Origin: Erpobdella octoculata
Taxonomy: Eukaryota > Annelida > Clitellata > Hirudinida > Erpobdellidae
DNA length: 64,000 nucleotides
Direction: 5' to 3'
NCBI GenBank assembly: GCA_963978895.1
Contig: OZ022247.1
Span: forward strand, 15,322,312 to 15,386,311
A program made the position numbers and the translations under genes. Positions 1-12,790 of the stretch are shown here, one piece after another (within the stretch, counting starts at the first letter, position 1; each line of letters opens with the position of its first letter). A model generated the notes under the pieces. It made no database searches, was not told the DNA's origin, and saw nothing but the letters and a program-made list of their open reading frames with translations.

Positions 1-238
1 GATATAAAACAGTTTCAACGTCGATCAAACTATGGCGAACAGGAACAAGAAGGGAAGAAGTAGTTCGCGACAGCCTTATATATACAAGCCCTCCAGGCTA
101 CAGGCTACAGGCTAAAACGTTCAAATATTCGCGCAACAATCCAAACACGCAACGTTGTGCAATACCCCATGCACCGCCTGCGCCGGAAATCCCAAAGTTT
201 AGATCCAGGCACGCCCACGCGTAAACGCGGGCGTGACA
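1..238 (-). mobile_element. Partial 3' LTR of a gypsy-type element
   Basis: Read on the minus strand, an LTR begins with TGTCACG at 238, two bases after a G-rich polypurine tract (241-251). It runs off the left edge. A TATA-like stretch lies near 74-87 and a short CAGGCTA direct repeat near 95-112. The neighbouring RNase H fragment has the same orientation, which supports an LTR retrotransposon end. The other LTR boundary is not in the window. Confidence 0.65.
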
Positions 239-252
239 TACCTCCCCCCCTA

Positions 253-684
253 AAGTCGGTAACGATCCTTCTCGTTATCGGCAATATCTTCATTCTTTGA
301 TCTGGGTCGATCCGGTTGGCTGAGTGTGGATCCGGTTGACTGAATGGCCTCCTTTGTCGTCGGGTTTCCTGGTGCTCGTGTTGGGAACCTGAAAATCCAG
401 AACGTCGCGACGATGAGCCACACGCGAAAGAACGACGTGGTCGAAGAACGTCCGGCATCTCTGTTCAATGAAGCGCTCTTCGCCCTGGATACCTGCAAAA
501 GATAAACTCACGACCGATCCACTTTATCGTTAACCCAGATCGCCCAAAGAAAGAAATTAACCAAAGAAGGTTACAAAAATACCCATATAAACTAACACCA
601 ATTTCTGATAACAATGAAATACTTAACCAAAGATTATACACCCTAGGATAAATAAACCTAATTGTAGCCACAGCTACTCCAAAC
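253..684 (-). other. Degraded 3' region of the first gypsy element
   Basis: This stretch lies between the RNase H stop and the polypurine tract. A complete element would have integrase here, but no HHCC or DDE motif is visible. Only short arginine/serine-rich frames remain. I infer that integrase was deleted. Confidence 0.4.
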
Positions 685-1160
685 CTAACTTAATCGAGAC
701 AGGACGTCAGCTACTATATTCTGTTTACCTGACCTATATTTGAAAGTCAGATTAAATTCCTGGATGGCAAGTGCCCATCGAGTCAATTTAGCGCTTTTGG
801 AAACTGACTCGGTAAGGTATGTGAGAGGATTATGATCCGAAAAAATCACGATCTCAGATAACAATATCCAGGATTTGAATTTACTTAGAGCCCACACGAC
901 AGCATAAGCCTCTCTCTCTATGGTGGACCACCTCGTCTGAGTAGGGGTTAACTTCAGACTGGCAAAAGCAATAGGGACTTCTGCCCCTTCTCCACTCCCC
1001 TGGAACAAACAACACCCAACAGCCACTCCACTAGCATCCGTTGCTAATCCAAACCCTTTACTATAATCAATTGTGCTTAGGGTTGTAGCATTGGTAAGAT
1101 CGTCTATGAGTTTTTGTAAGGCGACCTGGTGTTTGCTTTCCCAAAGAAACATGTCTAAAC

Positions 1161-1161
<1 letters not shown>
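685..1161 (-). pseudogene. Gypsy RNase H fragment
   Basis: About 155 residues of the RNase H domain of a Ty3/gypsy pol. The acidic catalytic positions are visible in order: TDASG (residues ~39-43), IEREA, FSDHNPL and NIVADVLSR at the C-terminus. The frame is open, but it begins abruptly at a (TA)n array, so reverse transcriptase is missing upstream and integrase is missing downstream. It is a different family from the gypsy copy at 1.8-6.9 kb, whose RNase H has TDASN and NADAQSR instead. Confidence 0.85.
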
Positions 1162-1162
<1 letters not shown>

Positions 1163-1230
<68 letters not shown>

Positions 1231-1263
1231 TAAAATATATATATATATATATATATATCAAAT

Positions 1264-1307
<44 letters not shown>

Positions 1308-1320
1308 TAAATATAAATAT

Positions 1321-1353
<33 letters not shown>

Positions 1354-1387
1354 AATATATATATATATAAATATATATTTATATATA

Positions 1388-1427
<40 letters not shown>

Positions 1428-1429
1428 CA

Positions 1430-1520
<91 letters not shown>
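1163..1520. repeat. Compound (TA)n microsatellite
   Basis: About 360 bp of TA repeats with scattered TAAA and TACA variants. It separates the truncated gypsy RNase H from a PLE N-terminal module. The 60-97 aa (IY)n frames across it are repeat translation, not genes. Confidence 0.95.
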
Positions 1521-1522
<2 letters not shown>

Positions 1523-1700
1523 TGTTATACACGCGCTATTAAAGACAATAGACCATTTTGCGTTTATTAATTTTTTCGAAAGACGTTCTAAATTTTTCAA
1601 ACTACATACATTTTTTGATTCAACTAGGGCTATCGGACCGTTTTGACTAAAATTGTCATCCTCAGAGCCCATTTAAAATTTAAACCAAAAGTCGACGCAA
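1521..1700 (-). mobile_element. PLE pseudo-LTR module (N-terminal end plus hammerhead)
   Basis: On the minus strand a hammerhead-like motif (1627-1670) is followed by the PLE N-terminal module, with residues KKLINAKW then FNSACITEY, ending directly in the TA array. The 3' UTR upstream (1690-1814) is interrupted by the gypsy 5' LTR. The rest of this PLE is absent. Confidence 0.7.
1627..1670 (-). ncRNA. Hammerhead ribozyme-like motif, degraded
   Basis: Minus strand: stem I GGGCT/AGCCC pairs perfectly, the box CTGAGGA is intact, and stem II is GAC/GTC. The GAA box reads AAA and stem III is imperfect, so cleavage activity is doubtful. Confidence 0.6.
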
Positions 1701-1814
1701 GAAACGATACAATGAAATAAACAATAAAACCAGGTAGAACGTACGTACCCTAGATATTAGAATATCGCAAAAGGAACTGAGATAAAATATGTATTAAGAA
1801 ATAAGTAAATATAT

Positions 1815-2032
1815 AAATTTTTATGACTACGGTTTATATAATTTCCTATCACAGCTGATAAACCTCAGAAAACTTTATGAATTAAGAGGATATAAAAAAA
1901 AGATAGAGTGAATGTTTACATAACTTCAATCAACCAGTCTTAATTACAGTTACTAAGATACAAGTTTTTTGATTAAGTGTGAATTTCTTCTAATAAATAA
2001 AGGACCATTTTCAAAGAACCTGAATATTATAA
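1815..2032 (+). mobile_element. 5' LTR of gypsy element
   Basis: About 206 bp from 1827 to 2032 matches 6701-6907 almost throughout, including a shared AATAAA near the 3' end. The outer few bases are diverged. The LTR is short for the group, and no clear target duplication can be seen. Confidence 0.8.
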
Positions 2033-2050
2033 GAACTGGTGTCAGAAGCA
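2033..2050 (+). other. Putative primer-binding site
   Basis: GAACTGGTGTCAGAAGC lies just inside the 5' LTR, where gypsy elements carry a tRNA primer-binding site. The tRNA was not identified. Confidence 0.55.
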
Positions 2051-2064
2051 GGATACCTTTGGAA

Positions 2065-3865
2065 ATGGGTTTAATTATTTTGGAAGAATTGAAGTGCTCA
2101 GATTTAAAAGGGCAGCTTCTTCTGAGGGGTTTATCTACTGTTGGCAAAAAGAACGAGGCAGCGCAACGAAGAACTGAAGAGCTAATTATTGACGATCGGC
2201 TTCGTTTATCAGAAGTTGAAAACAGAGTCAGTAACCTGGAGAAGCTGGTGAAAGATTACGTCGGAGAAATCGAAACAAGATTGAATAATATGGTCAAACA
2301 AGTCTCAAGAAAGAATTCATGCCGTTAAACATGCCAAGACAACGGCTTTTGATGGGACTGTGTCATGGTCCGTCTACAAAGCTCAATTTGAAATTGCTGC
2401 CAGGAAAAATAATTGGTTAACCAGCCAGCAGAAGGCGGAAAATCTGGTATTTTCTTTGAGGGGAGAAGCTTTACAGCTTCTCGAACTTATTGCAGATAAA
2501 GATGATTACGATGCAATCGTGAAGGTTCTCGAGTGCAGATTTGGTAATCAACACGCGCCAGAAATTTTTCGAGCTCAACTCAAGAGTCGACGCCAGAAAC
2601 CCGAAGAAAGCTTGCAACAGCTGGAAGCGGATATAGAACGACTCGCCAATCTGGGATATCCCTTGTGCCCTCGAAATGTCCTCAATACAATTATTGCGGA
2701 TGGATTCATAGCGGCCTTGAAGAACTCCGAAACCCAAAAAGCACTTAGGGTCGCCCAAGTAGTTGGTCCCAATGAAGCTTTGGCATTTGCCTTGAATTAC
2801 GAAGCCTCTGAAAAATTATCTGATAGGTCTTATCGGGTAAGAAAGGTGGGAATAGAAGAAAATGACCTGGATGGTCGAGTCCGAAAAATTATGGATGAAA
2901 GGCCTAGCTGGAAAAAGAATAACAACTCACCGCGTTGCTGGAATTGCGATGGGTTGGGACATCTACAGAGGGACTGTAGATTCCAGATGTTTAGACACGG
3001 GCAACGAAAACAAGGAAACTCCAAAAAGCACGATGATGTCAGACAAGCAAGACCCATAGTGGCCCGTTCCAACAAACAAAATCCAGACTCTGTTACAATA
3101 AACGATATTTTACCTTATAATGTGGTACGAATTTCTATTTTGAAGAAAGGGGCAAGTATATTTGTGGAGGGCAGACTGGGAATAAAAAACTATAAATTTA
3201 TCATTGATACTGGAGCTTCTTGTTCAACTATAAGGCCTTGTTTAGCAAAAGGAGAAGTTTTGCAAAGTGGAAATGACATTTGTCTGAAGACTGCAACTGG
3301 GGAGCTTGTCCCGGTAGTTGGTAAAATTGAAACTGAAATTAGGCTGAGAAATAGAACCTTTCAGCATCAGTTTTTAGTTGCCGACATAGAAGAAGAGTGT
3401 CTACTTGGGCTTGACTTTATGAAAGCACATGGTTTTGCATTGGACTTAAAAATGGGAAGATTTAGACAGGGGGATTTGGAAATACCTGTTTATTATAAAG
3501 GCGAAATAATTTCGGTGAAACGAGTATTGGTAACAGAGAGCATCGTTGTACCTGCTCAGTCGGAATCTTTGGTTTGGGCAAGAATAAAAAGCGATAAGAA
3601 CTCAAGAGTTGCTGGGTTCATCGAGCTTCTAAACGGAGTTGAAAAACATGGATTAATGATCGGAAAAACACTGGTACGAACGAAGTCAGGAAGCTTCGTG
3701 CCAGTCAGAGTTATGAATGCGACTGAATGCGACAAGCGACTAACAAAAGGTGACGAAATTGCGGTATGCAGCCCAGTCGACCACATATTGGCATGTAACA
3801 CGGTGATTGGTAGAAATGATAATAAAAAAAAAAATGAAATACTCGCAAATTCAGGCACTGCTTGA
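2065..3865 (+). pseudogene. Ty3/gypsy gag-protease
   Basis: The first part (2065-2328) contains a SAP-like helix pair (residues LKCSDLKGQL then RGLSTVGKK) and a coiled coil. After a frameshift near 2300 the frame continues from FDGTVSWSVY as capsid. A zinc knuckle follows, CWNCDGLGHLQRDC (C-x2-C-x4-H-x4-C). Next comes an aspartic protease with IIDTGAS and later LLGLDFM. The frame then breaks in an A-run near 3826-3836, where pol takes over in another frame. The gag-pro order is usual for the family. The two frameshifts, together with the pol lesions, mark it as a relic. Confidence 0.85.
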
Positions 3866-4850
3866 AGCCGCTAAAACTTCACTAAAAGCAATGGACTATG
3901 ACAAAGCGGAAAAGTTGATTGAAGAGTATTGTGATATAATAGCTATTGACGAAGAAGACAATGGGAAAACAAAGATCGTTGAACACCGAATTCGAACTGG
4001 TAATACAGAGCCCATTCGTCTACTGCCACGAAGGCTTCCACTGGCAAAGCGAGAGGAAGCTAGAAAGAGGCTGGAAAAGATGAAAAAACAAGGATTTATT
4101 GAACCATCCAATAGTCCATGGAGTTCACCGGTAGTACTTGTTAAGAAGAAAGATAATTCGCTACGTTTTTGTGTCGACTACAAAATGTTAAACGAGGTCC
4201 CACAATAAGATAATTACCCTCTGCCCATAATCGATGACACCATCGATACACTTGCGGGATCTCAAATGTTTTCTACTTTAGATCTTAAGAGCGGATATTG
4301 GCAGGTGGGAATACATCCCCAGGAAAGCGAAAAAATTGCCTTTTCAATAGGTGAAGGATTGTGGCAATTTACAGTGATGCCTTTTGGCTTGTGCAACGCA
4401 CCCGCAACTTTCGAGCGACTTATGGAGTATGTGTTACAGGATTAAATTGGAGAACGTGTCTTGTGTATTTGGACGACATTATTGTTGTTGGAAAGACGTT
4501 TGAAGAGCATCTACACAATCTTAAAGAAGTTTTCCAAAGGATCCGGGATGCTGGTATGAAGCTAAATCCGGCAAAAAGTGCACTGTTTAAAAACAAGGTG
4601 AAATATCTTGGTCATATAGTTTCTGCCGAAAGGGTAGGAACCGATCCTGAGAAAATTGAAGTGGTTAACCATTGGCCTGTTCCGAGAAATTCTCAAGAAT
4701 TAAGAAGCTTTCTTGGTTTGTGAACATATTATCAACGATTTGTAGCCAGTTTTTCCAGCATTGCAAAGGAATTATATAAGCTTACAAAAAAGAATGCACC
4801 GTTTGATTGGTCAGAGGCAAATCAACAGGCGTTCGAACAGTTAAAAACAG
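3834..4850 (+). pseudogene. Ty3/gypsy reverse transcriptase
   Basis: Pol RT continues from gag-pro. Visible motifs in order are [37 protein letters not shown] (motif A), MPFGLCNAPATF (motif B) and VYLDDII (motif C, YLDD), then KYLGHIVS and LRSFLGL. Lesions include a stop at about 4206, a frameshift near 4440 and a TGA at about 4721. All catalytic aspartates remain readable, so inactivation is by stops and shifts, not active-site loss. Confidence 0.85.
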
Positions 4851-4852
4851 CT

Positions 4853-5326
4853 TTGAGTTTGACGCCAGTTCTGTCTTATCCAATCCCTGGAAAAGATTTT
4901 GTATTAGACACAGATGCAAGTAATGAAGAAATAGGGACAGTGCTTAGTCAAATTGTTGACGGCAACGAAAAAGTTATAGCTTATTATAGCAGAACTTTGT
5001 CGAAACCGGAGCGCAATTATTGCGTCACCAGACGTGAGTTATTAGCAATCGTTGATTCTATTAAGCACTTTCACAAGTATTTATATGGTCAAAAGTTTTT
5101 GTTGAGAATGGATAACGCTGATTTGAAATGGCTTTTAAAATTTAAAAATCCAGAAGAAAAAGTGGCTAGGTGGATCGAACGTTTACAATCATACGAGTTT
5201 GAAATTCAGCATCGGAAGGGTGAACAGCACAAAAATGCTGACGCACAGTCACGACGACCTTGCAATGATGAATGTAAGTATTGCATTCGCATGGCAGGGA
5301 AGGAAATAAATAATCAGTGTTTTTAG
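4853..5326 (+). pseudogene. Ty3/gypsy RNase H
   Basis: Follows the RT fragment. Contains LDTDASN, then TRRELLAIV, RMDNADLKWLL and KNADAQSRRP, the four acidic positions of the retrotransposon RNase H. The frame ends in a stop at 5324, with further pol frames continuing after it. Confidence 0.85.
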
Positions 5327-5349
5327 GTACGGTTTCAAATTGACGACAC

Positions 5350-6681
5350 TTGGTCAGATGAAGTGATTCGAGACGAACAGTTAAAAGATGATGATATAGG
5401 GCCGATTTTGAGATGGATGGAAGAAGGGAAGAAACTTGACTGGCAAGAGATTTCTGAATTGAGTCCTGCTACTAAATCGTATTGGGCACAATGGGACTCT
5501 CTAAGGGTTGTGAACGGATCTCTAAAAAGAATTTGGGAAAGCACTGATGGTTCCACCAATGTTTTGCAATTAATTATTCCAAAAGTAAAAGTGCCAGAAG
5601 TGCTCCAACAAATGCACAAATGCACTCCGGAGCATCAGGGGAACATCTAGGGATGAATAAAACGTTGGACAAGATCCGCCAAAGATTTTATTGGGTATAC
5701 TGTAAAATGGATGTAGAGGAATTGTGTCAAAAATGTGATAACTGTGCCGCTAGTAAAGGACCACACGCTAAAACAAAAAGCCATTTACAACAGTACAATG
5801 TAGGTTCCCCTTTTGAACGAATTGCTATAGATTTAGCAGGTCCATTTCCAGTATCAAAATCTGGCAATAAGCACATTCTTGTGGTCATAGATTATTTTAC
5901 AAAATGGCCAGAGGTTTTTGCTATACCTAATCAAGGAGCAGTGACAGTTGCCAACGTTGTTGTTGATGGCTGGGTTAGTCGCTATGGAGTACCAATGGAG
6001 CTCCATTCAGATCAAGGCAGGAACTTTGATTCACAATTGTTTAGAGAAATGTGCCGTGTTTTAGGCATACATAGAACCCGCACAACTCCTCTTCATCCTC
6101 AGTCTGACGGTATGGTGGAACGATTTAATCGAACTATTCAACAGCATTTGTCTAAGATGGTCGGTGAAAACCAAGTTGATTGGGATAAACACGATCCATT
6201 ATTTTTGATGGCTTACAGAGGATCGGTTCACAACACGACGAAGGCCACCCCAAGTAAAATGTTATTTGGACGGGAGATACGACTTCCTTGTGATCTTATG
6301 TTTGGAAGTCCGGGAGACAAAGTAGAATCGGAAAGCGAGTCTGCTGCACAATTGCGGGCTCGGTTAAATGAAATTCATTTCGTAGCCCGAAATAGGATCA
6401 AGGCAGCCAGCGACAGAATGAAAACTCGGTATGATCGCCAATCAAATATGAAAGAGTTTAAAGAAAATGATTTGGTGTGGTTCTACAATCCCCAACGCAA
6501 AATTGGGAAATCACCTAAACTTCAACAAGACTGGGAAGGATCATATAGAATTGTTAAAAAGATCAATGATGTCATCTACCGTATTCAAAAGGGCCAACGT
6601 ACTAAGATGAAAGTAATTCATGTTGACCGCCTTGCCAAATATTATGGAGGCAAAGAAACTGTTCGGGACGAACAGGATTAA
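5350..6681 (+). pseudogene. Ty3/gypsy integrase
   Basis: A linker (5350-5650) leads into the HHCC zinc-binding region (MHKC..EHQGN then CQKCDNC) across a frame change near 5640. The DDE core is visible: IAIDLAGPFP, LHSDQGRNFD and SDGMVERFNR. The C-terminal part has EGSYRIVKK and VIHVDRL. The 353-codon core frame is open to the stop at 6681, directly before the polypurine tract. No chromodomain or env frame follows. Confidence 0.9.
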
Positions 6682-6907
6682 GAAGGGGGTAGTTTTATAT
6701 CTACGGTTTATATAATTTCCTATCACAGCTGATAAACCTCAGAAGACTTTATGAATTAAGAGGATATAAAAAAAAACTATAGAGTGAGTGTTTACATAAC
6801 TTCAATCAACCAGTCTTAATTTCAGTTACTAAGATACAAGTTTTTGATTAAGTGTGTATTTCTTCTAATAAATAAAGTACCATTTTCAAAGAACCTTAAT
6901 ATTATAA
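6680..6907 (+). mobile_element. Polypurine tract and 3' LTR of gypsy element
   Basis: AAGAAGGGGG at 6680-6689 is the polypurine tract. The LTR from 6701 to 6907 matches the 5' copy apart from scattered substitutions and small indels, so the insertion is moderately old. PLE sequence with TA-rich DNA follows. Confidence 0.8.
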
Positions 6908-6949
6908 CAATATATATGTATAATATATATATATTTATTGATTAATTTT

Positions 6950-7185
6950 TAATGTACATCTCCATTCTCCGTTTTGTTTTTATTCTTTAAGTTCATACTG
7001 ACTCTGATGATGAATTTTTCGAAACTGGCCAGTAATTCCGTTTAGATTTTATACCTAATAAAAATAAAGTTTGTATGGTTTCTGTCTTTAAATCCTCGTC
7101 GGTTGCCATTGGTTACTTCTCAAAACTAAAAGAAAAATTAGTAAACGCTAAATGGTGTTTTATATTCAACGGAGTGTGTCTACGA

Positions 7186-7187
<2 letters not shown>
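6950..7187 (+). mobile_element. PLE pseudo-LTR module
   Basis: Plus-strand hammerhead-like core (6999-7039) followed by the N-terminal module, with [21 protein letters not shown], ending in (TA)n at 7188. It has the opposite orientation to the module at 1521-1700 across the gypsy insertion. No RT body is present. Confidence 0.7.
6999..7039 (+). ncRNA. Hammerhead ribozyme-like motif, stem I lost
   Basis: CTGATGA, a GAA/TTC stem II, GAA, and a perfect palindromic stem III (ACTGGCCAGT) followed by A. The flanks no longer pair as stem I, so it is probably inactive. Confidence 0.55.
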
Positions 7188-9345
<2,158 letters not shown>

Positions 9346-9582
9346 GTTGTTCTTGGACGGCCGTGGCGCCCGTTTATTTAGCCCGTTAAATAATAACGGA
9401 ATCAACTCCGCCTCGCTAATTGCGAGCCAGTCCCAAGCCTGGATGAAGGAGGAGGGACAGTTAAAAGGATCAAACTTTGATCCACGACAGGAAGTACTTA
9501 TGTGCTTCCTACATACAGCCAATTCAGTCTTAAAACACTTGGTGTAAAGGACTATAAACTATCATAAAAAAAAAAAAAAATA
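9346..9582 (+). repeat. Retroposon 3' end with poly(A)
   Basis: About 225 bp ending in A14. Its second half matches 44399-44540 in reverse. The poly(A) end and the shared 3' segment suggest a LINE- or SINE-type retroposon; no coding domain is recognisable. Confidence 0.55.
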
Positions 9583-9708
9583 ATAACGGAATCTATAGCT
9601 GCGCTATCCCTGATAACGGTTTCTATAGTAGCAATATTGCCTCGTCCGCTTGACGACATAAAATGTATTATCTATTCAATTAATAAATTAATTAGGAGAA
9701 AAAAATCA

Positions 9709-9744
<36 letters not shown>

Positions 9745-9790
9745 AATTTTTTTTATTTATTTTTAGTTGTTTAATGATGCTGGCAGAATT

Positions 9791-11415
9791 AGTGAGTGAG
9801 TGAGTGAGTGAGTGAGTGAGTGAGTGAGTGAGTGAGTGAGTGAGTGAGTGAGTGAGTGAGTGAGTGAGTGAGTGAGTGAGAGAGTGAGTGAGTGAGTGAG
9901 TGAGTGAGTGAGTGAGTGAGTGAGTGAGTGAGTGAGTGAGTGAGTGAGTGAGTGAGTGAGTGAGTGAGTGAGTGAGTGAGTGAGTGAGTGAGTGAGTGAG
10001 TGAGTGAGTGAGTGAGTGAGTGAGTGAGTGAGTGAGTGAGTGAGTGAGTGAGTGAGTGAGTGAGTGAGTGAGTGAGTGAGTGAGTGAGTGAGTGAGTGAG
10101 TGAGTGAGTGAGTGAGTGAGTGAGTGAGTGAGTGAGTGAGTGAGTGAGTGAGTGAGTGAGTGAGTGAGTGAGTGAGTGAGTGAGTGAGTGAGTGAGTGAG
10201 TGAGTGAGTGAGTGAGTGAGTGAGTGAGTGAGTGAGTGAGTGAGTGAGTGAGTGAGTGAGTGAGTGAGTGAGTGAGTGAGTGAGTGAGTGAGTGAGTGAG
10301 TGAGTGAGTGAGTGAGTGAGTGAGTGAGTGAGTGAGTGAGTGAGTGAGTGAGTGAGTGAGTGAGTGAGTGAGTGAGTGAGTGAGTGAGTGAGTGAGTGAG
10401 TGAGTGAGTGAGTGAGTGAGTGAGTGAGTGAGTGAGTGAGTGAGTGAGTGAGTGAGTGAGTGAGTGAGTGAGTGAGTGAGTGAGTGAGTGAGTGAGTGAG
10501 TGAGTGAGTGAGTGAGTGAGTGAGTGAGTGAGTGAGTGAGTGAGTGAGTGAGTGAGTGAGTGAGTGAGTGAGTGAGTGAGTGAGTGAGTGAGTGAGTGAG
10601 TGAGTGAGTGAGTGAGTGAGTGAGTGAGTGAGTGAGTGAGTGAGTGAGTGAGTGAGTGAGTGAGTGAGTGAGTGAGTGAGTGAGTGAGTGAGTGAGTGAG
10701 TGAGTGAGTGAGTGAGTGAGTGAGTGAGTGAGTGAGTGAGTGAGTGAGTGAGTGAGTGAGTGAGTGAGTGAGTGAGTGAGTGAGTGAGTGAGTGAGTGAG
10801 TGAGTGAGTGAGTGAGTGAGTGAGTGAGTGAGTGAGTGAGTGAGTGAGTGAGTGAGTGAGTGAGTGAGTGAGTGAGTGAGTGAGTGAGTGAGTGAGTGAG
10901 TGAGTGAGTGAGTGAGTGAGTGAGTGAGTGAGTGAGTGAGTGAGTGAGTGAGTGAGTGAGTGAGTGAGTGAGTGAGTGAGTGAGTGAGTGAGTGAGTGAG
11001 TGAGTGAGTGAGTGAGTGAGTGAGTGAGTGAGTGAGTGAGTGAGTGAGTGAGTGAGTGAGTGAGTGAGTGAGTGAGTGAGTGAGTGAGTGAGTGAGTGAG
11101 TGAGTGAGTGAGTGAGTGAGTGAGTGAGTGAGTGAGTGAGTGAGTGAGTGAGTGAGTGAGTGAGTGAGTGAGTGAGTGAGTGAGTGAGTGAGTGAGTGAG
11201 TGAGTGAGTGAGTGAGTGAGTGAGTGAGTGAGTGAGTGAGTGAGTGAGTGAGTGAGTGAGTGAGTGAGTGAGTGAGTGAGTGAGTGAGTGAGTGAGTGAG
11301 TGAGTGAGTGAGTGAGTGAGTGAGTGAGTGAGTGAGTGAGTGAGTGAGTGAGTGAGTGAGTGAGTGAGTGAGTGAGTGAGTGAGTGAGTGAGTGATTAAA
11401 TGAGTGAGTGAGTGA
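9791..11415. repeat. (GTGA)n tetranucleotide array, 1.6 kb
   Basis: Roughly 400 near-perfect TGAG units. The only breaks I see are an extra AG at about 9881 and GATTAAAT at about 11394-11400. A short (TA)n lies just upstream (9712-9741). It sits in the intron 3' of the kinase exons. A short CACT run at 12843-12869 is the same motif on the other strand. Confidence 0.98.
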
Positions 11416-11722
11416 CGAGGGCTTTTATAATATTAATTTACATATAAAATTTTGCAAAATTAGTGTTTTAGAAAATAAAGTTGCATTGAATAAAAGTCGG
11501 CAAATTCTGAAATATGAGAGATTTCTGAAACAACCTAGTTTTTACGGCTTCCTTGTTTTAATGTCAATTGTATTTTTTTAAATTAAATATTCTAAATCGA
11601 ATACATTGAATAGATTATAGAATTTTTGATAAACTGATTAGAACTTTATTACAGAATCAATAACTTAATGGGTAACCAAATGTTTTACTAAATTAGCAAA
11701 AATGCCGCAAAGCTGAACTTAC
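11416..11722. other. Intronic AT-rich sequence
   Basis: The intron of the receptor kinase gene downstream of its hinge exon. Apart from the exon donor at its right edge I see nothing. Confidence 0.5.
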
Positions 11723-11907
11723 TAGCTGAGAATTCATAATATAATTTCGCATGTCTCCATTTGACATGAAAGGCAATATGACCATGGGACTTCCGTCAGG
11801 ATCGAAAGTTACCCCAATCACTCCAAGAACGTGGGCATGCTTGAATCCTCTCATCAAAGCTGCTTCTCTCAAAAATAATTCTGCCATCTCTGTTTCTTCA
11901 GGTTTAT
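11723..11907 (-). CDS. Receptor tyrosine kinase exon (alpha-C to hinge)
   Basis: Minus-strand exon of 185 nt with acceptor TTTTTTAG and donor GTAAGT. It completes the split codon left by 12043-12126 and encodes 61 further residues. Visible features are the alpha-C helix with its glutamate (LFLREAALM), the HAHVLGVIGV strand, and the hinge SPMVILPFMSNGDM, which is very close in style to TAM/MET-type receptors. In a complete kinase the HRD and DFG exons would follow. They were not found to the left, so the gene probably continues beyond the window. Confidence 0.9.
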
Positions 11908-12042
11908 CTAAAAAAATTATTTGCTACAAGTTTAATTAAATAACTTTCACAACTTGAAATCAAAAATTATATTTCATTAGAAATCTAAATTCATTGTTTT
12001 GTGTTTTATTTAAACAAAAATTAATTTAGAAAATGCACCTAC

Positions 12043-12126
12043 ATTTCATGGTCTTAACAGCAACTTTGTCTTCAATTTTGGTGCGTTCGTGACAAAGGGT
12101 AGCACTGAAAACTCGACCAAATTGAC
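12043..12126 (-). CDS. Receptor tyrosine kinase exon (glycine loop and VAVK)
   Basis: An 84-nt exon with acceptor TTTTCTAG and donor GTAGGT, separated from the next exon by a 135-bp intron. It begins inside the glycine loop (QFGRVF) and reaches the ATP-anchoring lysine in KVAVKTMK. The first G of the split glycine codon is supplied by the exon ending at 30213, about 18 kb upstream. Phases and lengths (2+81+1) agree exactly on both sides. Confidence 0.92.
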
Positions 12127-12499
12127 CTAGAAAACAAATTTTAATTTCAGTTTGGCATATTGAATTGAGTTTATTGAACACAGAAAAAATAAATTAAACA
12201 CAAACAATTATGATGTGAACAATTTGATCAATTGGACAGCTTAAACGAAATGGGTTTTCCGCTTTTGGACTGCCTAAAATATGAAAATAAACGACGCAGA
12301 TTTAAATAAATTACTCTTTTTCCTGAAAAAAATCAGGTGTTAAGCAGATGAGTCTTGCATTTTTTTGAACAATGATAATGTCTTCAAAGATCTTATTGAA
12401 ACTGGAATAGTGGAATATTCTTGAGGACCTAAAAATTTTATGGAAAACTATTTGGTAGTTGTGTGAGCAAGTTCTGGACAAAAATCGCTCATTGTTTGT
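12127..12499. other. Intronic sequence with no clear exon
   Basis: The start of the 18 kb intron. Two AG-preceded open stretches (near 12275 and 12440 on the minus strand) were considered as exons but have no donor in a usable phase. Confidence 0.5.
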
Positions 12500-12790
12500 C
12501 AGGGGCGTTATTTCAGCAATACCTTGGGAAGGCAAAAAAATTTTTTAACCCACAGATTTCAAAATTTTATTTTTGTAGTGCTATACTTTTCCTTCCAAAA
12601 TAGAAAATAGTTAATAACGGGTAGGAGGAAGATAGCCGTAGATAATTTTTCTAAAAACTTCAGAACCTGATACACTTTTTCTCACCTCCAAAAAAACTGA
12701 TGACTGGAGAAGAAGGTAAGTTTTTGCCAGAGACAAACGTCGTGCGCCCTCATTTTGTCCTCTCAAAATATTTTTTTTTATTAATTTATT
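12500..12790 (+). repeat. hAT-like non-autonomous repeat end, copy 1
   Basis: Begins CAGGGGCGTTATTTCAGCA, a terminus of the type common in hAT elements. It matches 60332-60620 over most of its length. No transposase frame. Confidence 0.5.

Noticed and set aside
9791..11415. CRISPR or other spaced repeat array
   Set aside because: Pure tetranucleotide with no spacers, in a eukaryotic intron.
12240..12450. Extra kinase exons on the minus strand near 12275 and 12440
   Set aside because: Plausible acceptors but no phase-compatible donor, and the exon at 30213-30392 already completes the reading frame exactly.
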